Shown piece by piece: positions 12,601-25,441 of a DNA stretch of 64,000 bases. Below the pieces are notes generated by a model, which searched no databases, was not told the DNA's origin, and saw nothing but the letters and a program-made list of their open reading frames with translations. Location: positions 432,530,136 through 432,594,135 of the forward strand of contig NC_066581.1 of assembly GCF_024323335.1 (NCBI RefSeq), given 5' to 3'. The first letter of the stretch is position 1. Each line of letters begins with the position of its first letter. The translations under genes and the position numbers were made by a program. This stretch comes from Lathyrus oleraceus. Lineage: Eukaryota > Streptophyta > Magnoliopsida > Fabales > Fabaceae.

Positions 12601-13560
12601 TGCAAACATGTGTTATAGGTTGGTATTTGTGAAAATATGTGCAAAAGATTGGAGGGATGAGAAGCGAATAGATTATACTTACAAATTTATGTTTGAGTGG
12701 ATGAACCCATTGCCTACGCACCATCATAAAGGTAGGATCAAAACCTCGTAGTTCGGGATAAAAATCTCAAAGATTGGTGAATTGATTTGATCAAAATCCT
12801 TAAGGTCTTTTGTTATCAAAGGGAGAAAACTCAACCTAAACCAACAATCCACCATGTGAGGAAGGCTTCAACATACTAGTGAGGGGTTAACCCTATAATA
12901 AGTATGGAAGACTAATAATTCAATCACTAAGGATGAGGTGAGATTTACATCAACCACTATGATAACTCAAACCTATGACCAATGTTTTTGAAAAGATTTT
13001 AATAAGGTGGCCATTAAAACCACAAAACAACTTGAAGTGAGTTATATTTACAAGTTAGATGTATTTACAAAAATGAAGTCAAAGTAGGGTTAAGATTCAT
13101 TTACAATGAGTATTAATGAAAAGATTTTGAAAAGTCAAAGGCATAAGGCCTAGGTTTCTAGTTTGAAAACAATGTCAAAGTTTGAAATAAAAGATTTTGG
13201 CTTTGGGTTAGAGTGGAGAGAAGAAGATAAGGGCTAGTCCTAAAGCATGTAAAGATAAGAGAGAGAAGATAAAACCCTTGGAGTTCCTTTTCTTGGAATC
13301 ATAGAGATGATTCAAGATGTTGTTTTCCTTTGGACTTAGCAAATAATCAATCAATCAAACAATTTGGATTCAAGCTCCTAGGATCTCCATTTGGCTTGTC
13401 TCTCTTAACTTGGCTACTCATGACAATGGTCCTCTTACTCAATCTCAAGGTGGAATCCCTATCACACAAGAGAAAACATCAAAAAGTTCATAACACAATA
13501 AAGGGAATGGACAAAGAATAAGTTTAGATGGGAAGTCCTTTAAATTCAACTTTGAAATTT

Positions 13561-13636
13561 AGCATTCTAAAGGCATGAGGCCTAGTTGCTCTTCAACAAG
13601 TTTAGCATTCTAAAGGCATGAGGCCTAGTTGCTCTT
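13561..13636. repeat. 43-bp tandem duplication in B LTR
   Basis: A 33-bp word beginning AGCATTCTAAAGGCATGAGG occurs at 13561-13593 and again, unchanged, at 13604-13636. Confidence 0.85.
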
Positions 13637-15666
13637 GAACTCCTTTAAGCATGGGTATGTCCTAATTTTAAGTCCTTTCTCCTTTTTGCATTAGGTTCAC
13701 ACAAGACAAAGACAAAACAACCACAAGACAACAACATATTTATATACAATAATGAGCTCAAATGAGCAAAAGAAAAATGACATAAACATAAAATATGTGC
13801 AAAAGTGAGCAAAATGAAAGGCAGTATGAATAAATGAGCAAGAAATAAATGGCATTAAAAGTAAAGGGCGGGAAATTAAATGCTCAAATTAAAGTTAGTA
13901 ATTAGTATGGTTACGTTAGTTTGTCATAAGACAGTGTAGCGCTATGTTAAGCAATCGTAAGTGGACTAATGTAGTAGCCACACCTATCTGAGGCCGGTCA
14001 ATAAAACTATAGGCAAAGAAACACAAGTTTGAGATCATGACTAGTAAGCCAAGCTCCACAAACTTTCCAAGCCAAAATAAAAGGGGAAAGGCCTTGTATG
14101 GACTTTAGGTTTTTTGCTTGACCAAGAAGCAACCTATCTTGGACACAAAACAACTCACTTGATCTTGGATCAAGTTGAGTTTGGTTTGGATCAAAGAAGG
14201 TTAAACCTCTCATTTGTCAAGACCAACCATAAGACATTAACTCATTGGCCAAATTATGAAAAGAAGGGATGAAGATGAAATGGATGGAAAGAGAATTCAA
14301 GTATCAAATCCAATTAATCAAATGTGAACCAAGTCATCATCAATCAATGCCAAACAAAAGAGAAATGAAGATTTCAAGCCAACAAGTCAACCATAATTTT
14401 TTGGTAATTTTTGAATTAAAAATAAATGCAAAATAAAATAAACAAAATATGGCCAAACCTCAAATTTAATTCAAATCAACATCAACAAGTCCAACTAAAT
14501 TCTCATAGGTCTAACATGGTCAAACAAACTTGGACAATTTTTCTCAACAATTTTAGAAATCAGTAACTATTTAAAAACAATGGAAAATAACACAATATGA
14601 ATTAAAATCTAAAATAAATCTGAAATCAAATAAGAAATTGATGAGACTATTTTTCATTGACTTATCATGATCCATAGGTGTTAGGAAAATATTTTTTGAT
14701 TTTTCAAATATCAGAAAGTAATTAAAAATGAATTAAAACTATTAAAAACCAAATAATTCACAAAAAATATAAAATGAAATCACAAAAATAATTAAAAATC
14801 AAAATATGAAACTAGATTTTTCAAAACAAATTTTGGAATTGGTCTCATATTTTTGTGACTTCAAATAAATTTTCTATGAATTTTTAAAAATAAATGGAAT
14901 TAACTGAAATTAAAAGAAAATAGGATAAATAGAAAAAAGCGCATCCACCAGATCACATTCATTAATTGACGTGGCATGGATCAATGGCTCAAAGGCGCGG
15001 ATGCATGGTGGACTTAAGTCAAGTGCGCGACATGATGATTTAAAATAAGTAAACACAACCAACGCATGATATTATGGCGTGGCCAAGCAATCCAACGATC
15101 AGGAAAGTGCACACGTGGTGATGGTGGTGGAAACCACCATCTTCTCCGGTGAGATACCAGAATCCGGCCACCATGCGCAGGGAAAAAAAATTGTGATGGA
15201 AATAAAAAGTAAGGACATCAAAATGAAGCTCAGGTGATGTACATCACTATTGTATCCATGGATCATCCTTACTCTTCCTATTTAGAGAGAAATGTGAGAT
15301 AGAAGATCATGATGTGTCAACTGGAAATGCACGAAATGAACAATTAAGACCACCACTGGTCTGCCTCAAGTGAGAGGACTTCAAAAAAACCATATAAACC
15401 AAAGAAGATCACGTTGAATTGCAAGATCTAGATCCAAAAAGTTTGAGATGCTACCTCTGAAATGGAGCTTCTAAGGCCACGAATTCTTCAAGATCTTGAT
15501 CTGCTTTTGCTCTGAAAGTGTGATGGAGATGATAGGTTAAGGAATTGAGCTTTGAAAATCAACTAATGATGGAGAAATCTGAATATTCCTTTGGTAAGGG
15601 TTGGGATTTCAATTCTACAGCACTTCAGATCTCCACTTGGTTGTGAAATGAATGAGATTGAGCACC

Positions 15667-15674
15667 TATTTATA
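15667..15674 (-). promoter_or_regulatory. TATA box of B LTR
   Basis: TATAAATA on the minus strand (GCTATAAATAGGTGC), equivalent to 9617-9624 in A. Confidence 0.55.
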
Positions 15675-17153
15675 GCTGAAATGTGGCTGAGATCATGCTT
15701 CCCTCGTGTGCATGGAATTTGAATCTTCCTTGCATGGGCCTATACAGGCGCATGTAAGGCCCGATGATGGGTGATAAACCATGATGAGATCAACTGGAAT
15801 TGAATTGGACATCTAATTGAAGTGGAATTGGCTTGCACATGAAGTTATCACATGAAATGCCAAAATGGACATAAATAATGAACTCTTCGAAAATCACACA
15901 TGGAAAGTAAAAAAAAGTAATGTGAGTAATGGTTAGAAAGCTCTTGAAATAAGGAACAAAAGTCATGTTGGGCAAAAATTCATTTGGAATTTGGAAATTA
16001 GTGAAAACTGGCTGTGAAAGTTTGGGCACAAAACATGTTTAAGTCACCCTTTGAAAACTTTCACCAAAAGCAAGCCTCTTCAAGCCCTTCAGTTTCGATG
16101 ATGCAAGCTTAAAATGGAAAAACCTCCAACATAAAAGTTGTAGATATTTTCAAGGTAATCAATTTAGACTCATATTTTGCATCATTTGGATTTTTCATGA
16201 AAAAGTTATGGGCATTTGAAGTTGGGCACTTTGTCAAATTCAATGACTTAGGTCCAAGGTGACCTATAATGTTTTGTATTATCACATGTATTTATTTTAG
16301 GATTATGAAATTTTGTCCAACATAACATTTGAGGTAGACATCTTAAGCTTTCCAATATATTTTGTCTCACCTCAAAATCATAAAAATTAAGGAAGTTAGG
16401 TCCTTGGGAAATTGACCCAAAATTAGGGTTTCAGTCAAAATGACCTATAATGTTTTGAAATGAATGATGACCTTCCAAGTTCCAAATGGATTTTTTATTA
16501 ACATTAAAATTGTTCATATGGTTCTTAATAACATTTTTTCTTTGTGAATCATCATCATTTGACAAATACATTAAAAGTTGTATCTCAGTGATTCTCAATT
16601 TAGTTAGATGACTTGACTGGTCAACTTCTCAATGCCAAACTTCCAATCTTGATGAATAAATGATTGAGGATCCTGTAATACCCCAAAATTTACCCTTCAT
16701 TTTTCTTAGAAGCATGGGATTGTATTTCACATTGCATTAGCATCATACTAGGTCATACTCATTGCATACTGCATCAGTGACTTAGGAAATCAGGGTTTGA
16801 TTGATCACTCCTTAACAGAAGGAGCCCACACAAAGCAAGACTGAGAATTGAACTTCATTCTCCAAGTATACAAGTCTCAAGGGTATCAAGGGGGTCCAAG
16901 TGTCTCATTATGGTTCTCAGTTCACCAGTGGAAGATTCAGAGCTCTCAGAGTGTGCATTTGCATTTAATCAGAAATTAGGGTTTCATGGCTATCTGCAAC
17001 AGGAAATGTTTGGTGGGAAGAAAAGGGGGCTCATTCATGTTATGATTAGAGAGGCATCTTGGCCTAGGAAGATTCATAATTATCTCACAAAGATCCATTT
17101 ACAATCAGTGCAATCAGTTCTTGACCATTTTGCCCTAAAACTAGGGTTTTGTA

Positions 17154-18539
17154 TGTTGGTGTAAGCCCTAGAGGCCAATACTTTTGGTACTTGTATCGAA
17201 TTATTTATTAATAATAAAAGGCATTTTCTTTATTACGTTTGTTTAATAAAGTCCCTAGAATAGCTAGTCCGTTTAATGTATTAAGTGTGACTTAATCATG
17301 AGAACACATTAAACATAAGGACACTATTCTTAAAGTATCCGTAGTCGAGCTTTAGTGTGAAGTGGGATAACATTAAAGCATTACGACTATTATGTTTGTA
17401 GACTGATGATCACATCTCATGGATCATGGATAAAGAGTTATCAAGTCTTAAATATAGGTATGAATATTAGGAGTAATATTTATACCGGATTGACCCGCTA
17501 TGAGAATGCTATATAGAAAGTTATGCAAGGTGTCATAAGTTATTCTCATGGTGATAATAGTGTATTCCACTCTTCGACCTGAAACCACTATGGATCCTAG
17601 ATGTAGAGTCGAGTGCTTTATTGCTGATCAAACATTGTCCGTAACTGGATAACCATAAAGACAGTTGATGGGTACTCCATGAAGCATGCTGAGGGACATG
17701 AGTGACCTAGATGGAATTTGCCCATCCTGCATAACAGGATAAATGTCTATGGGCCCAATATTGAACTGGACAAGGATGACACGGTCTATGCCTTGTGTTC
17801 AATATAGACATAAGGGCAAAAGGGTAATTATACACATAAGTATTATCACAGAAGGAATTGTCAGATCACATGACATTTTCGTGTCTTGGGTAGCAGTGAT
17901 GTGTTGCTAGATACCACTCACTGTTTATTATGTTAAATGCGTGATTTAATATAATTGCCAATGTCACGAAAACCTACAGGGTCAAACACAAAGGAAGGAT
18001 TGATGAGAGATAGAGTAACTAAGGAATACCGTAAGGTACGGTGCCCTTAAGTGAGTTATAGAACATCGTAAGGTACGATGTACTTGAGTAGAATACGAAG
18101 TATGGTAAGGTACCATGAGCTTGAGTGATTTTGGGCATATTATAAGATATGGGCCAAAATACACTTAAGTGGGCTTTTAGCTTGAAGCCCACACAAGTGG
18201 TTCTATAAATAGAACCCTTGTGCAGAAGCAAAAATTTGCGGTTGCATTATTTTCGTTTTCTCACTCTCTCTCTCTCACTCAAAGCCTTCATTCGTACCAG
18301 CTAGCACTGAGATTGAAGGAACCCGTTCGTGTGGACTGAGTAGAGACGTTGTCATCGTTCAACGTTCGTGATCGTTTCGTGGATCTGCATCAAAGGTTTT
18401 GATCGTCACAAGAGATCTGCACCAAAGGTTTCGATCATCACAAGAGGTAAATATTCTATCACTGATCATGACCATTCGTAAGGATCTCTAAAGGAGAAAT
18501 TTTAATTTCCGCTGCGTTTTGGACCGCAATTCTCCTTCA
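17154..18539 (+). repeat. F 5' LTR
   Basis: 1386 bp, TG...CA. It contains short inverted pairs such as CCGTAAGGTACGG (18030-18042) and CATCGTAAGGTACGATG (18065-18081), TATA box 18204-18211, and a (TC)n tract near 18262-18280. Confidence 0.97.
18204..18211 (+). promoter_or_regulatory. TATA box of F 5' LTR
   Basis: TATAAATA in GGTTCTATAAATAGAACC; the flanking bases make an inverted repeat. The identical copy in the 3' LTR is at 25106-25113. Confidence 0.7.
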
Positions 18540-18540
18540 G

Positions 18541-18553
18541 TGGTATCAGAGCC
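18541..18553 (+). other. F primer binding site (initiator tRNA-Met type)
   Basis: TGGTATCAGAGCC, one base after the LTR, is the standard plant copia primer site complementary to the 3' end of initiator tRNA-Met. Confidence 0.95.
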
Positions 18554-19130
18554 ACTTACGAAACCATGACTCGGATAGCTGTTTATTTTCTGTATTAATA
18601 TGATTAAAAGACAGAATGAATCAATTAATTAAACGGGTAATTAAATTTGGCTTCATGAGTGTACGAGTTGGATGATTGATGTTGACTATGCTTCGGAATC
18701 CGACATTAGTATGGTGAAGCAGCGATACATCGATCGTCCATAGGTTACGCAATTGAGACCGATCAACTTATATATGATATAAGTAATCCTAATGCAAAAT
18801 ACGGTATATGTGATATATTGTTTCTGTTTCGTTCATTCGAACACTAAATGATTGTTTTCCTTTGAGCGATCAATGGTCATTTGCTTCGGAATCCGACATT
18901 AGTATGGTGAAGCAATGACCTGTTGATCAATCATACTGAATCAACAATCGAGGTGTGTTTGACGGTCTGAAATTGGCGCATTAGGGTTGGTGACGGCGCA
19001 AGGGTTGTGCCGTCAAGGAGTTGTGAATTTAGGGCTTTTTGGAAGAGGTTCGTAGACTGTTTTTCAAAGTCCTATTAGTTTGGCCGCGTGAAGCTCGTGT
19101 GACGAGCGTAACAGGCGTAACAAACTGGAT

Positions 19131-19218
19131 GCGTGACGGTCGTAACACGCCCATGACGGTCGTCACACTCACATTGCCTGTGACGGTCGTCACACGCCTG
19201 TGACGGTCGTCACACTCC
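19131..19218 (+). repeat. palindromic tandem repeat in F leader
   Basis: About four copies of TGTGACGGTCGTCACA-like words (variants GCGTGACGGTCGTAACACGC and CATGACGGTCGTCACAC). The best copies have 7-bp arms TGTGACG/CGTCACA. Related GTGTGACGAGCG lies just upstream. Confidence 0.85.
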
Positions 19219-19840
19219 CAGAGTCAAAATTTTGGGGTTCCTGTTTTGTGACTACGCAAGGGTTGTGTTCATGCAAAACAATGTCCATTTTAAATGAATT
19301 GTTCATTAAAATTTTGATATACTGTTTCTGTTTCAAACACTTAATGGTTGTTTTCCTTTGAGTGATCAATGGTCATTTGCTTCTTGATCTGACATTAGTA
19401 TGGTGAAGCAATGACGTGTTGATGAATCATACTGAATTAACAATCGAAGTGTGTTTGACGGTCTGAAATTGGTGCATTAGGGTTAATAACGGCACAAGGG
19501 TTGTGTTGTCAAAGAGTTATGCGATTAGGGCAGCGGAACCCCCGGCTAACTCTGCGTAGTGTGATCGGTCGCCGAAATTTAATTTGGTTTTAATTAATTA
19601 AAGGAATTAAAATTTAATAATAACAATGTGTTTATTATTATTGCCTTGTGGTGATCAGTTATGGCCTTAGTTGTCCTTTATTTTGTTTTGGGTTTTTAAA
19701 TACGACCTGCGTGTCGTGTCTCTCCTTTTGATCTCTTAATGTAACTTCTTTTCTCATCTCAAACCCTCGTATGTAAAAGGAGTTTCTTCTGGAATGTAAT
19801 GTTATGAATAAAGAGAAGAAGACAATGTTATGAAGAAAGA

Positions 19841-19954
19841 GAAGATTTCAATATCAAAAGAGGACAATCTTGAAGATCTTGCTTGGAGAAGCTTAGAGAA
19901 GAATTCAATATTAAAGGAGGACAACCTTGAAGATCTTGCTTGGAGAAGCTTAGA
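19841..19954 (+). repeat. 57-bp tandem duplication in F leader
   Basis: Units 19841-19897 and 19898-19954, both ending GGAGAAGCTTAGA, with four differences. Confidence 0.85.
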
Positions 19955-20653
19955 TCGTTATTAGGTTAGCTTAGGTTCTCTCATTGGCTTGGGAGAACAA
20001 TTGCGCTAGGGGCCATAACTGTTTCATTGTGTATGTATGTTGATGCATGTGAATGTATGTGAATGTATGTTGATGCATGTGAGAGACGATTTATATGATA
20101 AACAAGCCGGTGAGATCAGTATAATTGCAATTCCCTCAAAATTAAATATTAAGTTTATGCTTTCCAAGTTTTAACACTCATCAAAACTAGTAATGGATAA
20201 TGTAGGTTTCGCCTACGCGAGGTGCATGATCTATATATTAGTAAGGTGCGATGGGATAATTGTAATATCCAACTGTTAAAACAATGGGTCAAACTTAACT
20301 AAACAAATTATAATAAGATTATATATATGTTTAGAAGCAAGAGTTGGGAATGATCCATATGATGGATTGGAATAAGGAGTTATTCACCCAACTGAAATAT
20401 TCGAGAGTTGTATGAGATACAATTGGAAGGAGTTCCTACCTAAATAACCTAGTTTTGTGTAATCCGCCTACGCGGACTTAGAACGAAGTGAAATATGGAT
20501 CTCGACCCACTAGAAAATCTTCCAACGGGATTTTCCGAATCAAATGATGAGGGTCATTTGTTTTGAGTAAAATAGTGGGAGCATATTTAATTAAAGGCCT
20601 AATTAAATATGTCAATGATAATTATATTTTCATTAATCCTTGTGTAGATTACC

Positions 20654-22264
20654 ATGACAGCAAACACCTCTAACAACATATTGCGATCAAACCTTGAGAA
20701 AGAAAAATTGTCTGGGACAAATTTTCTGGATTGGCACCGAAACATGAGGATTGTCCTCAAACATGATAAAGGGAAAGGCAAGGATGATGCCAAACCCAAA
20801 CCCATTATTGCTGCTTTGAAGCCTAGTGGAAGCATAGAAAAGGAAGGCACCTGCTTCCATTGCGGTAAGACCGCACACTGGAAGAGGAACTGCCCAAAGT
20901 ACCTGGAAGATAGGAAGAATGGAGTAGAGACTCCAACTTCAGGTATTTTTGTTATTGAAATTAATTTATCTACTTCTGCATCATGGGTATTAGATACCGG
21001 ATGTGGTTCTCACATTTGTACAAATGTGCAAGAACTAAAAGGGAGTAGAAAATTGGCAAAAGGTGAAGTCGACCTACGAGTTGGTAATGGAGCAAAGGTT
21101 GCTGCCTTAGCCGTAGGAACTTATGAATTGACTTTACCTAGTGGTTTAATAATTCAGGTAAAGAACTGTTATTATGTACCAGCAATTAGCAGGAATATTA
21201 TTTCCGTTTCTTGTTTGGACAAGATTGGTTTTTCATTCATAATAAAGAACAATTGTTGTTCAATTTATTCGAATGATATATTCTATGCTACTGCACAAAT
21301 GAACAATGGACTATATGTCCTTGATCTTGAAATGCCTATTTATAACATTAATACTAAAAGGATGAAACCTAATGAGTTAAATCCAACTTACCTTTGGCAT
21401 TGTCGATTAAATGAGAAACGCATTTCCAAACTCCACAAATATGGACTGTTGGACTCTTTTGATTATGAATCATATGAGACATGCAGATCTTGTTTAATTG
21501 GAAAGATGACAAAGTCTCCATTCACAGGAAAAGGTGAAAGAGCTAATGATCTTTTGGCCCTCATACATACTGATGTATGTGGTCCATTGAACATACCAGC
21601 CAGAGGAGGTTTTCAGTACTTCATCACATTCACTGATGATTTCAGTAGATATGGTTATGTGTATTTAATGAAACACAAATCAGAGTCCTTTGAAAAGTTC
21701 AAAGAATTCAAGAATGAAGTACAAAACCAACTAGGTAAAAGTATTAAAGCTCTTCGATCAGATCGAGGTGGTGAATATTTAAGCCTAGAGTTTGATGACC
21801 ATCTGAGAGAGTGTGGAATTCTATCCCAACTCACTCCTCCTGGAACACCCCAATGGAATGGTGTGTCTGAGAGAAGAAATCGAACCCTGTTGGACATGGT
21901 CCGATCCATGATGAGTCACGCCGATCTTCCAAACTCCTTTTGGGGACATGCGCTATTGACAGCAGCTTACACACTTAACCGTGTTCCATCCAAAAAGGTT
22001 GATAAGACACCATATGAGATATGGAGTGGTAAGAGACCACATATGTCTTACATGAAGATTTGGGGTTGCGAAGTTTATGTGAAACGACAAATTTCAACTA
22101 AGCTTGAGCCCAAATCTGACAAATGCTTATTTGTGGGGTATCCTAAAGAAACAAGAGGGTATTACTTCTACAATCCTTCTGAGGGCAAAGTGTTTGTCGC
22201 TCGGACTGGAGTTTTCCTAGAAAAGGATTTTATTTCCAAAGGAACCAGTGGGAGGAAAGTATAG
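20654..22264 (+). pseudogene. F gag-protease-integrase segment
   Basis: 536 codons. Residues 1-40 match the copia gag N-terminus, then it jumps to a basic linker and a CX2CX4HX4C zinc knuckle (C67, C70, H75, C80). The usual gag middle of roughly 200 residues is absent, so capsid function is unlikely. The protease DTG is at residues 114-116 (LDTGCGSH). Integrase follows with HTDVCGPL, SDRGGEYL and NGVSERRNRT carrying the D, D and E residues. The zinc-binding part reads LWHCRLNEKR; the family usually has LGH after LWHCR, so one zinc-ligand histidine appears deleted. A TAG at 22262-22264 ends the frame, but coding resumes in the same frame. Confidence 0.93.
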
Positions 22265-23260
22265 CTTGAAGAAATTCAAGAATCACAAAGCATAGATACA
22301 CCTATGGAGGAATTAGAGCAGGAAACACAAGAAGTTGTGGAAGAGCAACCTGCTCAAGTAGAACAAAACCAGCGTAGGTCAAGCAGGATACGTCAACTAC
22401 CTGAGAGATATGGATATCTCATAACTGATCAAGGTGATGTATTACTCATGGATCAAGATGAGCCTATGACCTACCAAGAGGCCATAACTGGTCCCGAGTC
22501 TGAAAAGTGGCTAGAAGCCATGAAATCTGAAATGGATTCCATGTACACAAACCAAGTTTGGACCTTGGTAGAGCCTCCTGTAGGAGTTAACCCTATAGGA
22601 TGCAAGTGGGTCTTCAAAAAGAAGACTGACATGGATGGTAAGGTACATACCTATAAGGCAAGACTGGTGGCAAAAGGATATAAACAAATTCATGGGATTG
22701 ACTATGATGAAACCTTTTCACCAGTTGCAATGCTTAAATCTGTTCGGATTTTACTTGTTATCGCTGCATATCATGATTATGAAATATGGCAGATGGATGT
22801 CAAAACTGCTTTCCTTAATGGGAATCTTCTTGAGGATGTGTACATGACACAGCCTGAAGGATTTGACATACCAGAGGAAGCCCAAAAGATATGTAAGTTA
22901 CAAAGATCAATCTATGGATTGAAGCAAGCTTCCAGAAGCTGGAATCTTCGTTTTGATGAAACAGTAAAACAATATGGATTCATCAAGAACGAAGATGAGC
23001 CTTGTGTCTACAAGAAGGTTAGTGGGAGCATGATCATTTTCCTGGTATTATATGTAGATGACATATTACTCATTGGAAACGATATCCCTACCCTACAACA
23101 AGTAAAGTCTTGGTTGGGGAAATGCTTTTCTATGAAGGACCTAGGTGAAGCAGCCTATATATTAGGAATCAGAATCTATAGAGATAGATCACAAAAACTG
23201 CTTGGCCTAAGTCAGAGTACATACATAGACAAAGTATTAAGACGCTTTAATGGTGCATGA
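22265..23260 (+). pseudogene. F reverse transcriptase segment
   Basis: Same frame as the preceding segment after the TAG; the first Met is at 22304. RT family motifs are clear: WVFKKKTDMDGKVHTYKARL, VAKGYKQ, QMDVKTAFLNG and the catalytic LYVDDILL near 23050. The frame ends at a TGA (23258-23260) just after RRFNGA, caused by a one-base insertion near 23250. The next segment starts ten bases before this stop in another frame. One nonsense codon and one frameshift in an element with nearly identical LTRs fit a young element that moved using enzymes supplied by relatives (inference). Confidence 0.93.
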
Positions 23261-24041
23261 TTCCAAGAAAGGATTCATACCTATGCAACATGGCCTGTGT
23301 CTATCAAAAACACAATCCCCTTTAACTAAGGAAGAAAGGGATCGCATGAATAAGATTCCATATGCATCTGCAATAGGATCTATCATGTATGCCATGTTAT
23401 GTACTCGACCAGATGTCTCGTATGCTTTAAGTGCAACGAGTAGGTACCAATCTGATCCTGGTGATGCTCACTGGGTAGCTGTCAAGAATATCCTTAAGTA
23501 TTTGAGAAGGACTAAGGAATCATTCTTGATATATGGAGGTCAGGAAGAGTTGGCTGTAATTGGATACACCGATGCTAGCTTCCAGACAGATAAGGATGAC
23601 TTTAGATCGCAATCTGGTTATGTGTTTTGCTTAAACGGTGGCGCTGTGAGCTGGAAAAGTTCAAAGCAAGATACAGTTGCTGATTCTACAACTGAGGCCG
23701 AGTATATTGCTTCCTCAAGTGCAGCAAAGGAAGCTGTTTGGATCAAAAAGTTCATTAGTGAACTTGGCATAGTTCCTAGCATTGTGGATCCCATTGGTCT
23801 CTACTGTGATAACAATGGTGCTATCGCACAAGCCAAGGAACCTCGATCTCACCAACGATCCAAACACATACTTAGGCGTTATCATCTCATTCGAGAGATA
23901 ATAGATAGAGGAGATGTGAAAATATGTAAGGTACCTACACTTGACAATATAGCTGACCCATTGACAAAGCCTCTTGCGCAGCAGAAGCATGATGGCCATA
24001 CTAGATCAATGGGCATAAGGGGTATGCCTGATTGGCTCTAG
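23250..24041 (+). pseudogene. F RNase H segment
   Basis: 263 codons, frame-shifted relative to RT. It opens with the RT-RNase H connection (HDSKKGFIPM, CTRPDVSYALS) and holds the copia RNase H with its acidic residues: YTDASF, TTEAEY, CDNNGA and NIADPLTKPL. It ends at TAG 24039-24041, fifteen bases before the 3' LTR, the usual compact copia ending. Confidence 0.93.
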
Positions 24042-24055
24042 TGCTAGTGGGAGAT
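24042..24055 (+). other. F polypurine tract region
   Basis: TGCTAGTGGGAGAT directly before the 3' LTR; GTGGGAGA is the purine-rich part. Confidence 0.8.
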
Positions 24056-25441
24056 TGTTGGTGTAAGCCCTAGAGGCCAATACTTTTGGTACTTGTATCG
24101 AATTATTTATTAATAATAAAAGGCATTTTCTTTATTACGTTTGTTTAATAAAGTCCCTAGAATAGCTAGTCCGTTTAATGTATTAAGTGTGACTTAATCA
24201 TGAGAACACATTAAACATAAGGACACTATTCTTAAAGTATCCGTAGTCGAGCTTTAGTGTGAAGTGGGATAACATTAAAGCATTAAGACTATTATGTTTG
24301 TAGACTGATGATCACATCTCATGGATCATGGATAAAGAGTTATCAAGTCTTAAATATAGGTATGAATATTAGGAGTAATATTTATACCGGATTGACCCGC
24401 TATGAGAATGCTATATAGAAAGTTATGAAAGGTGTCATAAGTTATTCTCATGGTGATAATAGTGTATTCCACTCTTCGACCTGAAACCACTATGGATCCT
24501 AGATGTAGAGTCGAGTGCTTTATTGCTGATCAAACGTTGTCCGTAACTGGATAACCATAAAGACAGTTGATGGGTACTCCATGAAGCATGCTGAGGGACA
24601 TGAGTGACCTAGATGGAATTTGCCCATCCTGCATAACAGGATAAATGTCTATGGGCCCAATATTGAACTGGACAAGGATGACACGGTCTATGCCTTATGT
24701 TCAATATAGACATAAGGGCAAAAGGATAATTATACACATAAGTATTATCACAGAAGGAATTGTCAGATCACATGACATTTTCGTGTCTTGGGTAGCAGTG
24801 ATGTGTTGCTAGATACCACTCACTGTTTATTATGTTAAATGTGTGATTTAATATAATTGCCAATGTCACGAAAACCTACAGGGTCACACACAAAGGACGG
24901 ATTGATGAGAGATAGAGTAACTAAGGAATACCGTAAGGTACGGTGCCCTTAAGTGAGTTATAGAACATCGTAAGGTACGATGTACTTGAGTAGAATACGA
25001 AGTATGGTAAGGTACCATGAGCTTGAGTGATTTTGGGCATATTATAAGATATGGGCCAAAATACACTTAAGTGGGCTTTTAGCTTGAAGCCCACACAAGT
25101 GGTTCTATAAATAGAACCCTTGTGCAGAAGCAAAAATTTGCGGTTGCATTATTTTCGTTTTCTCACTCTCTCTCTCTCACTCAAAGCCTTCATTCGTACC
25201 AGCTAGCACTGAGATTGAAGGAACCCGTTCGTGTGGACTGAGTAGAGACGTTGTCATCGTTCAACGTTCGTGATCGTTTCGTGGATCTGCATCAAAGGTT
25301 TTGATCGTCATAAGAGATATGCACCAAAGGTTTCGATCATCACAAGAGGTAAATATTCTATCACTGATCATGACCATTCGTAAGGATCTCTAAAGGAGAA
25401 ATTTTAATTTCCGCTGCGTTTTGGACTGCAATTCTCCTTCA
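24056..25441 (+). repeat. F 3' LTR
   Basis: 1386 bp; about eleven substitutions versus the 5' LTR and no length change. TATA box at 25106-25113. Confidence 0.97.

Larger units (their letters stand above)
12358..16673 (-). mobile_element. B 3' LTR, distal part
   Basis: On the minus strand this runs to an LTR end AACCCCGCTACA at 12358, with GGTGGCGACTC just inside it. It is the continuation of 30632-30104 after the insertion of E. Total LTR length without E is about 4845 bp. Homology to A's LTR in opposite orientation runs along its length, for example CATTATAGGTCATTTTG near 16440 versus about 8850. Expected TSD at this end: CTCTT (12353-12357); the partner is outside the window. Small ORFs here have no recognisable product. 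Confidence 0.8.
18554..20653 (+). other. F long 5' leader with repeats
   Basis: About 2.1 kb without a gene. A segment of about 200 bp (about 18825-19035) recurs in diverged form at about 19315-19525 and includes GACATTAGTATGGTGAAGCA. A palindromic tandem repeat lies at 19131-19218 and a 57-bp tandem pair at 19841-19954. ATGTATGTGAATG words repeat at 20030-20080. Confidence 0.85.
17154..25441 (+). mobile_element. F: complete Ty1/copia retrotransposon
   Basis: An 8288-bp element with two 1386-bp LTRs (17154-18539 and 24056-25441), both TGTTGGTGTAAGCC...TCTCCTTCA, and TTGTA on both sides (17149-17153 and 25442-25446). A primer binding site follows the 5' LTR and a purine-rich GTGGGAGA precedes the 3' LTR. 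I counted about eleven LTR differences, so insertion was recent. Order gag-PR-INT-RT-RNase H is Ty1/copia. The coding region is broken and gag is internally shortened, so it is probably non-autonomous. Confidence 0.97.
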
